Below, piece after piece: positions 7,610 through 13,755 of a DNA stretch of 13,755 nucleotides. A model generated the notes under the pieces. The model searched no databases, had not been told where the DNA came from, and saw only the letters and a list, made by a program, of their open reading frames with translations. Source of the DNA: Physocladia obscura (taxonomy: Eukaryota > Chytridiomycota > Chytridiomycetes > Chytridiales > Chytriomycetaceae); NCBI GenBank assembly GCA_027596945.1, contig JADGJH010000200.1:8473-22227 (forward strand), read 5' to 3'. The position numbers were made by a program, and so were the translations under genes. Position 1 is the first letter of the stretch, and each line of letters opens with the position of its first letter.

Positions 7610-8770
7610 TCACCATATTTGGTGATTTTGCTAAAACAGAAACCATTGTGCAAAAAAAACAAAAGTGCATTAAATAATTGAGCAAAATAAAAATTTTAAG
7701 TAAAATAAAAATTTTATGTTTTACTTGTATTTTCATTGAACAAACAGGGTAATTCTTGCTTGCAGATTCATCATTCACACAATAATTTGTGTCCCCATGA
7801 TAACTTCCACAGTATTCAACAAGGACTGCATCATTTTTGATGTATATTCCTTTTTCTTTGTTGCTAATTGACAGTTTCCATTTCACCATAAACTCTGTTC
7901 AATATGTGTTTGATTAAATAAAAGTGTGTTTGAATAAACAAAAGAATAATGAACAAACTACAATTACTACATTTGAATTAATATTAGATTTTGACAACTG
8001 AGAACCAACATATTCAATTTTAATGGCACAATGAATTTGCAACCCTGTTGACACATTAAAAGAGTAGGGATAGTGACTGAAATCCCTATACCATTGTAAT
8101 GTATTATGTTCATTCACTTTGCACAATTCTAAAAATAACAGTTAGATGAGTTTCAATATGTATATTTGTTTCATCACTAATCATCTTCAACAAATTTTCT
8201 CTTTCTAAACTGCTGGAAATTGGATCCTTCCTCACTTGCAGCTGCTTGCACCACTCTGTGTTGAGCTACTATTTCCATTGTTTTTGTGTTATCCTGAAAC
8301 CATGGTTCCATTTGTTCCAATTTTGCTGTGAACTGGTAAGTCATCTTCATCCCAACCTTCTTCTTTCTCACTATCCCTCCTGTCAGCTTTGTCAGTTGTT
8401 TTAACACTGCAATCCAATTTTTTATTGCTCTTTGCGCTGTCAGTTTGTCCGATGAATGGCATAGTATTTGCAATATGATTTCCAGATCCAGCTAATCAAA
8501 TTTAAAAAAAAAAAAGAAAAAAAAAGTCCTCATTGAGTATAATTCATTAAAAAAAAAGGAAAGAAAATAAAAAAAATAATAGCATAAAAAATAATAATGA
8601 TAAAAACTTACAGAAGCAGTTTACACACATGTCATCTTCCTTTTTGATACAGTTTTGTTGAAATTATGACAGTTTTTGCATTGGAGGTGGAAGTGCAATT
8701 CTTTGGGGAGACCTTGCAGCTTTATTATTAGAATTTACAGTTTGCTGTAGCTCTTGAAGAATGCATCTGC
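7610..8770 (-). CDS. Putative multi-exon gene or gene relic of unknown function
   Basis: Minus-strand coding blocks with plausible splice sites. Block 1 (about 8770-8627) contains KELHFHLQCKNCHNFNK and, with a +2 slip in a TG run, CxxC spaced from a second CxxC as in a zinc ribbon. Block 2 (8491-8177) starts after GATTAG and reads LDLEIILQILCHSSDK, then a basic stretch (RKKKVG), ending KRKFVEDD and TAG. Block 3 (8128-7971) begins after CTAAC...TTTTTAG: LCKVNEHNTLQWYRDFSHYP. Block 4 (7892-7725): VEYCGSYHGDTNYCVND, with several Cys. Block 5 (7630-7610) gives six codons and TGA. Blocks 3-4-5 join in one frame with GT-AG introns 7970-7893 and 7724-7631. Block 2 joins block 3 only if a phase-1 donor GTGAGG near 8240 is used. 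I recognise no family; it may be a degraded copy. Confidence 0.38.
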
Positions 8771-9340
8771 TTATGTTTGCTTTGTTTTGAGAACCAAAAA
8801 AATAATTTTATCACTGTCATTCTACTTTTCCTTCAACTTAGCAAAACTATGTTTACTGAAAGCTCAATAACACACATGCACTAAATATCCCTTATGCCAT
8901 GTATTCCACCAGCCAAATAACCTTCTGTCAAATAAACTCCCCACCAAATAACCAAAATTTGCATTTTGCCAAACAGAAATTTAATTTTGCCAAATAGACA
9001 CTTGCATTTTATTTTTGCCATACAAAATTTCGAAAAAAGAGGTTGGAACTGAGAGCCAAATAGCCAATTCAGTCTGAAAAAAGAGCAAAAGGTTAAGCAG
9101 AGAGTTCAAGAGTTCAGTGAATAACTGATGAATTAAAATTATTTATTCAAATGCTTAACATCACTTTATGGGAGTGAAAGTGTCCACAACTGGCAAATAA
9201 TATGAAAATGGTTAGTTTATTTTTGTCTTATTAACTGATAAATAGACTAAACGCACACAGTTGTTGGCAGCACACAAAAAAATTGCCAACGCACCCTCAT
9301 AGTCCCAAACTTACAGTGACTTTGGTTGAAATTTACGAAC
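8771..9340. other. Intergenic stretch between two unknown genes, with scattered TTTTGCCAAA motifs
   Basis: No ORF worth reporting. Between 8910 and 9025 the motif TTTTGCCAAA/TTTTGCCATA recurs with AT-rich spacers, together with CCAAATAACC-like words, giving a degenerate repeat. The flanking candidate genes are divergent (minus at 8770 and below, plus from 9341), so any promoters would lie here. Confidence 0.4.
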
Positions 9341-9897
9341 ATGGAAGAAGAAGATAGTGAGTAGTTCTGTATTGCATCACAACAGACTAACTTCATATTG
9401 TTTTTTTAGATTTCAAAGTGCTACTACCTGAAGAACTTGATGGTGCATGAATTTTTCAGGCTATGTTGGGCACCAAATAATAATATTATTACAGATTCAT
9501 TTGTGCTACAAGCACAACCAAAAGAACTTGATGGTGCGTTTGTTTTATTGCTTCAATAACAATAATTTAGTATTATTTTTTAGTTCCTCAGAGTAGCCAC
9601 CACAGAATCCTCTTGTTCAATTGGAAATTGAAAAGTATGTTTTTTGAACATTATTTCCAGTTGTTCCTTGAACTGATCAGACATAGCAAAGGCATGTGGA
9701 AAGTTGCTGACACATTTGATCTTTACAATCCTACCAATGAGTATTACCTTTCAAAAGATTCAATTATTGATTTATGCAAGAAGTTTTTTTTTCTACAACA
9801 CTCTGCCAACTTGGAATGGGGCTCAGAAATTGAATTACTTCAAAAATTTCTTTCTAGTAAATTCAATGTCAACTTACCTCCAGATGTTGATGAGTAA
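9341..9897 (+). CDS. Small four-exon gene of unknown function (133 aa)
   Basis: Exons 9341-9356, 9410-9442, 9495-9533 and 9584-9897 join in one frame to the stop TAA. All three introns are phase 1, 50-53 nt long and have good signals: 9357-9409 is GTGAGT with ACTAAC and a T-run before AG; 9443-9494 is GTGCAT to ACAG; 9534-9583 is GTGCGT with CAATAAC and TTTTTTAG. The product starts MEEEDNFKVLLPEELD, has a second similar segment SFVLQAQPKELD, then a longer C-terminal part with RHSKGMWKVADTFDLYNP and HSANLEWGSEIELLQKF, probably helical, ending LPPDVDE. I recognise no domain. Exons 2 and 3 look like a tandem duplication. The regular introns argue for a real gene, though the CpG-poor setting allows a mobile-element origin. 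Confidence 0.55.
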
Positions 9898-10340
9898 TAC
9901 CATCAATCATCTTGTATTGATTTGTAAGCTTAATTGTAATCTAGTGACATTTGACAAATCAATCTTCTGTGGACTTAAGTGCAGATGGCGCCAAAAAAGT
10001 ATCGCCTAGAAGGAAACATTTCTTATTCTTTGAATACTGATTGTATTTTTGATTTTCGAGAATATTCTGCTGTTGAAGGCACTATTTCAGCTTATTGAAT
10101 GAAATTGATTTTTTTTTAAATTTCTTTTTGTGGAATTGGGGCGGGGCATCTTCACTCATTTTGGTGAACTGATGCTGATAACATGTTAAAATAGCCCAAG
10201 TAGATTGAATTACTAATGTATTTGAGGGCAATACTGTCAATTCAAGACAGTGCCAAAACCAAATACAATTGATGTGAGATTCTCACATGATGGATGAGTT
10301 TGTTCAAAACTCCTTGACTTCATCTGATAATTATCTTTGT
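9898..10340. other. Non-coding stretch after the small gene
   Basis: No sustained frame. It holds a short perfect palindrome ATGTGAGATTCTCACAT (8-bp arms, one-base loop, near 10273-10290) and copy B of a short dispersed repeat (separate entry). Otherwise I see nothing recognisable. Confidence 0.4.
10189..10256 (+). repeat. Dispersed repeat, copy B
   Basis: Similar over about 57 bp to the segment at about 11400-11455 (shared words include CTAATGTATT, GGCAAT and AAGACAGTGCCA). Its core 10235-10256 is identical, in inverted orientation, to 12145-12124 over 22 bp. Confidence 0.6.
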
Positions 10341-10413
10341 AAATATTTATTTATTTATATTCTGTAAATATTTGTATTTATTTATATTCTGTATATAATT
10401 TTATTTATTTATT
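10341..10413 (+). repeat. AT-rich tandem repeat, about 2.8 copies of a 25-27 bp unit
   Basis: Units 10341-10365 and 10366-10392 both read AAATATTT, then TATTTATTTATATTCTGT with small spacing differences. A partial third unit follows to 10413 (TATTTATTTATT). It is probably a simple slippage product. Confidence 0.7.
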
Positions 10414-11229
10414 GGTTGTCTGTTTGGTTCTTTTGGAGTATTCATGTTTTTGGTTTTCTTATTAATTTGTTTTGTTTTTCTTTGGGTTTTGGAGTTGAAA
10501 TAATAAATTGAAGATGTTCTGAAAAATGGTGTGTTGTTTGCAGGATGCAAACAGCTCTGCAAGGCCAGTGGTGTATCAAGCTCAATTAGTGTCTCTGCAC
10601 CACTACAGATCTTCCACCATGAGAGTGACATTTGGGGTTGTTGTACTGGACTCACAGCAGCCCAAGGGATAAGTGCCAACCTTTTCTTTACACCCCTTCC
10701 ACCCCCTGCCTTCCATGACACTCAGGACAGATCTAGCAATACTGTGGAATGAGTTAGTGGATATCTGTTTTAGTGCACCCTCCCCTGGATGGCGTATTTC
10801 CAGGACTAGGAGGCGTCGGTATTGCCAGAATGGAGTGGACTGCCTGATGATTGGACCAGCAAATACAAACTTGCAAAGAGAAGTTTACCCCCAGGTGACA
10901 GGACACAGTCCGGAGACCAGGGCAATGGGTGATGAGGCGGCTCTAGATGCTGGCATTGACAGAGTGCAGCCTGAGTGTAAAGGGAAGGATTCATGCTGCT
11001 GGTAGTACCAGAACAAGGACTCGGAAAAAGAGAAAAAATTGTGTTTGTATTTATTAACCATACTTAACTGTTTCTATTTATTCTATCTATTCTATTTATC
11101 TGCAGAGTGTAAAGAATGCCACCTGGCTAAAGAATTCTTGGGACCTAGCCAGGGCTCAGACATTTCCCAAGTTCATTCTGGACCTATTCCCATTGCTCTG
11201 CTGTGGTGAGTTTCAATTGTTTAATGTAG
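10414..11229. other. Region with a more GC-rich block at 10520-11010; no recognised gene
   Basis: Relative to its AT-rich surroundings, 10520-11010 is GC-richer and contains overlapping plus-strand open frames (10531-10752 and 10673-11005) and minus-strand frames. Peptides such as CCTGLTAAQGISANLFF look low in information, and I recognise no family on either strand. The word GAGTGTAAAG recurs at about 10972 and 11106. It could be a mobile-element internal region, but no diagnostic motif supports that. Confidence 0.35.
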
Positions 11230-11270
11230 ATGTTGCAGGGTCAATGACTCTCCACTGCTTACTGGCTTTG

Positions 11271-11343
11271 GCTGATACCAGCTTTTGCTGATGGACCAGC
11301 CTTGAGCTGATGACCCAGCTTTGAGCCAATGACCAAGCTTTGC
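11271..11343 (+). repeat. 19-bp minisatellite, about four units
   Basis: Units at 11271-11286 (short), 11287-11305, 11306-11324 and 11325-11343 follow a pattern like GCTGATGACCAGCTTTGA with a few substitutions. A more diverged fifth unit may follow (11344-11362). The ORF running rightwards from 11340 starts at its edge. Confidence 0.7.
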
Positions 11344-11395
11344 TTCATGATCTTGCAACTGCAATGAGTGAGGACAGGAAAATCCCAACATTGGT

Positions 11396-11488
11396 ACCAA
11401 GTAGATCAGATGCTAATGTATTGAAGGCAATGCTGTCAATGCAAGACAGTGCCAGGAAACACAAAGTATTGAACAACAAAACTAAAAA
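11396..11488 (+). repeat. Dispersed repeat, copy A
   Basis: Core 11435-11488 matches the reverse complement of 12092-12145 with only a few mismatches and small gaps (GTCAAT, CAAGACAGTGCCA, GAAACACAAAG, AACAACAAAACTAAAA). It lies inside a 114-codon plus-strand frame (11340-11684) whose first 50 codons read like protein (SEDRKIPTLVPSRSDANVLK). It may be part of a retroelement gag-like region, but that is a guess. Confidence 0.6.
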
Positions 11489-12091
11489 GGAACAAAATCC
11501 AGTTTTCCAGTCCTTAAATATCTTTTTCTTGTTGCTTATCCACATTGAATCACAAAAATTCCAAAAACAGTCTTTAAATAAATCTTGCATTTTCCTCCCC
11601 ATACAAAATTTCCTTCTATTAATACAAAAGTTACTGCTTAATGACAGAAATGGCAAGTCCACTGTTTTGTTCTTTACTTTTTAAGCAAATTGAGCAATTT
11701 CTTTTAATAAAGAGTGAATTCATCTTTCAATACAGCTTGAATCTTTTACACTTAAACACAAATCTCCAATGATTACTAGTCTGCTTACTAACCAAAAATC
11801 CAGAAAAAGTATAAGAGTTCAACTTTCCCTCAAAAACCCAAAGCCAAGGGACAAAAGAGAAGAAGTAAAAGAACAAACTAAAGATAAAACTAATTGGCAA
11901 AGTAAAAATAATAAAGAATAAGAATAGGACAAAAATAATAAAGAAGAGATGAAGACACCCATAGCAGAATTCAATCAAAATTCAATATGGGGGAGTTGAA
12001 AACCACAACTGGATTAACCAATAGGATTTGGGGGTTGAACATTGCACAATAATGATGCAAAAAAAAGGACTGAAAAGCAGGGCTTTCTTTC
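11489..12091. other. AT-rich spacer between inverted repeat copies
   Basis: A-rich on the plus strand from 11690 to 11950, with no credible gene. The words ATGGGGGAG at 11988-11996 and a TTGGGGGTTG stretch near 12028 look like polypurine-tract fragments of an LTR element, but I could not identify LTR ends next to them. Confidence 0.35.
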
Positions 12092-12189
12092 TTTTAGTTT
12101 TGTTGTTATTATCTTTGTGTTTCTTTGGCACTGTCTTGAATTGACCAAGTTGTTCTTAAATAAATTAGGAATCTAAGTTTACTTGGGTT
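12092..12189 (-). repeat. Dispersed repeat, copy C (inverted relative to A and B)
   Basis: Its reverse complement aligns with copy A over about 54 bp in the core (12145-12092) and, more weakly, over the preceding 40 bp. The 22 bp 12124-12145 are identical to copy B in inverted orientation. It ends a few bases before the copia remnant begins at about 12207. Confidence 0.65.
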
Positions 12190-12206
12190 ATTTTAAAAAA
12201 AATTTA

Positions 12207-12679
12207 GCTGGATTTGCTGATAGATAGAAAATCTAGAAGTGGATGTTTGTTTATGATAGCAGGTGGCACAACTTCCTGGTATTGTTGCCACATCATCAGC
12301 AGAAGCAGAATTCTATGCATTATCAGAAACTGTTAAAGAAGCTTTACAGTATAAACAAACTTTAGAAAAGTTTGGATTTTCAATGGACAATCCAACAAAG
12401 ATCTACCAAGACAATAAATCAACAATTGCAGTGGCTACAAATCTTAGGTATCTTGCAATGATGAAACATGTTGATATTAGATAAGAGGAAACTTTATTAG
12501 AGATCATTTAAAGTTCAAAGGTGTTAAACTAATATATTGTCCAACAGAAAAAATGATTGCTAAAATTTTTTACAAAGGCTTTATCACCAGTACAATATAG
12601 AAAATTAGTTTCCCTAATGGTAATGATATCATTGGCCAATATACAGATGAAAAGTCCAATTCCAGCTTTGACAGAATGA
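12207..12679 (+). pseudogene. Ty1/copia retrotransposon pol remnant (RNase H, 3' end)
   Basis: The pieces follow the end of a copia polyprotein: DRKSRSGCLFMIAGGTTSW, a short deletion/frameshift, GIVATSSAEAEFYALSE with the conserved acidic S-A-E-A-E motif, IYQDNKSTIAVATN with the catalytic Asp, MMKHVDIR, a frameshift near 12481, IRDHLKFKGVKLIYCPTEK, another frameshift, TKALSPVQYRKLVSLM, and a terminal TGA at 12677-12679. Everything upstream (gag, protease, integrase, reverse transcriptase) is missing; the element is truncated at its 5' side next to repeat copy C. With at least three frame breaks it cannot be functional. Confidence 0.88.
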
Positions 12680-12870
12680 AAGTTTTAAGATTGCCTACTG
12701 TATTTTGTTTTTCCAATAGATTAGAAAATTGGTTTTTGTTTTACAGTAATTAATCTAAGAGATAGGCACAATTCCTATTCTTATATTTTTGATCCATATA
12801 GACTGGACTCCTAGAAAGATAGAGCTAAAAGATTTAGAAAAGCTCTGGTAGTATAATATATATTCACCTT

Positions 12871-12879
12871 GAGGGGAGG
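12871..12879 (+). promoter_or_regulatory. Polypurine tract of the copia element
   Basis: GAGGGGAGG lies immediately before the TGTTAGAA that starts the LTR. This is the normal position of the plus-strand primer in LTR retrotransposons. Confidence 0.7.
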
Positions 12880-13043
12880 TGTTAGAATTACAAATAAAAT
12901 GTGTTATACAAGCTGAATAAATGTTAAATAATATTTAATATATAATTGGAAATAGAAATATTGCTTATTAGATAACTGTGAAAGAATATAAAGTTTATTT
13001 CATTCATGGCAAAATTCAAGAATTGGGATTAAATGTTCTAACT
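12880..13043 (+). mobile_element. Copia 3' LTR, about 164 bp
   Basis: It starts TGTTAGAA right after the polypurine tract and ends TTCTAACT at 13036-13043. The ends form a 7-bp inverted repeat (GTTAGAA/TTCTAAC), with the canonical terminal CA altered to CT. AATAAA occurs near 12893 and 12917 and TATA-like words near 12937-12944. No partner 5' LTR is present in the window. Confidence 0.7.
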
Positions 13044-13210
13044 TTGTTTTTCACATTTGAATAATTTTTTTTGCCAAGAAATTAGTTTTTAATTAATATT
13101 GGGGCATTAGAATTGGGGCACAAAAGTTTATTTTGAGGCATGGAAGTTGGCATTTAAAAGTAGTACTATTCTTGGAAATAAATAATAAGATTCTAAAACT
13201 AAATTATACT
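13044..13210. other. Short unassigned stretch
   Basis: No gene is seen. TTGGGGCA occurs twice in close succession (about 13100 and 13114) separated by TTAGAA, perhaps a minimal tandem duplication. Confidence 0.4.
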
Positions 13211-13622
13211 TTATTGTGCCAATTCCCCTAGTTTAAGCAAATCTGCCTCTGAAAGATTCAACAAAGGTGTGTTGGAATACATTGAGCAAATTTCAATGAA
13301 ATTGTAAAACTGGGGAGCATTGCTGTCATTGACAACATTACCATCCACTGTGATTTATCTCAAGCCATTCCAACACATTGGTAAAATTAGACTGATTTCC
13401 TGATGATTTGTCAGTTGTCAAATGAAACCTCATTAATACAATATTTTGCACTCCAGTTGATCAAATTCAATTCCAATGTAAATACTATGAAATCTACATC
13501 ACTGAACTGTTTTGGTTGCCTCTCTAGGGTCTTCCAGGTGAGTTCAGCATTGTGAATCATCTGCTAAACTGAAGTTTTGCAGATCAATTTGTGCCAATGG
13601 TTGCAAGCTACAACCACTGCAT
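13211..13622 (-). pseudogene. Frameshifted protein-coding relic of unknown family
   Basis: On the minus strand three successive pieces read like protein but lie in different frames: an upstream part with VVVACNHWHKLICKTSV, a stop, then NAELTWKTLERQPKQFSDVD; a middle part with SNFTNVLEWLEINHSGW; and a clean final run of 42 codons with APQFYNFIEICSMYSNTP and LLKLGELAQ, ending at TAA 13213-13211. The Leu/Asn composition and layout recall F-box/leucine-rich-repeat proteins that are abundant in some fungi, but that is only an impression. At least one stop and two frame changes make it a pseudogene unless small introns intervene. Confidence 0.4.
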
Positions 13623-13755
13623 CATCCAAAAAAAAAAAAAAAAAAAACATGATTATTGAAAAATTAAAAAAAAAAATTTAAATTAATGTTAAAAAAATAA
13701 TTTTCAATGGTAATTAATAATTTTTTAAAATAAAAAACAAAAAAATTAATTGAAA
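13623..13755. other. Homopolymer-rich AT stretch at the right edge
   Basis: A run of about 20 A residues (from about 13627) is followed by almost pure A/T sequence. No feature is recognisable. The A-run could be the tail of a retroposed copy, but nothing else supports that. Confidence 0.4.

Noticed and set aside
9639..9664. Second 26-nt intron candidate (GTATGT...TTTCCAG) in the last exon of the small gene
   Set aside because: Removing it shifts the frame and produces a stop three codons later, whereas reading through keeps about 85 further codons open.
10531..11005. Overlapping plus-strand frames as a protein gene
   Set aside because: Composition is unconvincing, frames overlap on both strands, no domain is recognised and no splice structure stands out. 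Kept only as an unassigned region.
13628..13646. CRISPR, origin or telomere signals at the AT-rich right edge
   Set aside because: Only homopolymer runs are present, with no regularly spaced repeats or telomere-like units.

Overview
The window looks like nuclear DNA of a fungus, probably a non-Dikarya (early-diverging) lineage, although the lineage is my inference. The genes carry many short introns (mostly 50-140 nt) with GT-AG ends and CTAAC/TACTAAC-like branch sites. The recognisable genes are fungal-type housekeeping genes, and the rest is AT-rich, retroelement-bearing DNA.

Left third (1-4.4 kb), gene-dense. The 5' end of a Cla4-type p21-activated kinase (PH + CRIB domains; minus strand, runs off the left edge) is divergent from a complete Snc1/VAMP-type synaptobrevin gene (961-1661, plus). 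They share a promoter of about 220 bp containing a TCACGTGA palindrome. The synaptobrevin converges on a complete eight-exon JmjC/cupin_8 Fe(II)/2-oxoglutarate oxygenase gene (4356-1817, minus; 680 aa by my exon model). Cla4 (Cdc42-driven polarity) and Snc (fusion of secretory vesicles with the plasma membrane) both act in polarised growth. The oxygenase has no evident link to them. I assembled the exon models by hand from splice signals, frame and family conservation.

Right two thirds (4.4-13.75 kb), repeat-rich and visibly poor in CpG. It holds a decayed LINE-type reverse transcriptase (about 6960-7590, minus), a putative multi-exon gene or gene relic of unknown function (7610-8770, minus), and a small four-exon gene of unknown function (9341-9897, plus) with two look-alike phase-1 mini-exons. 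It also holds a short repeat family in direct and inverted copies (10.2, 11.4 and 12.1 kb), a 19-bp minisatellite, the 3' end of a Ty1/copia element (RNase H remnant, polypurine tract, 3' LTR), and a frameshifted coding relic at 13.2-13.6 kb. Long stretches hold nothing I can recognise.

The most unusual signals are in splicing. The synaptobrevin gene can only be read with canonical splice sites if it has a one-nucleotide exon (position 1381) followed by a nine-nucleotide exon encoding Trp-Trp-Lys, and its first intron appears to be GC-AG. The JmjC gene has a candidate 26-nt intron, and another intron flanked by a perfect 9-bp direct repeat, as expected of a transposon-derived 'introner'.
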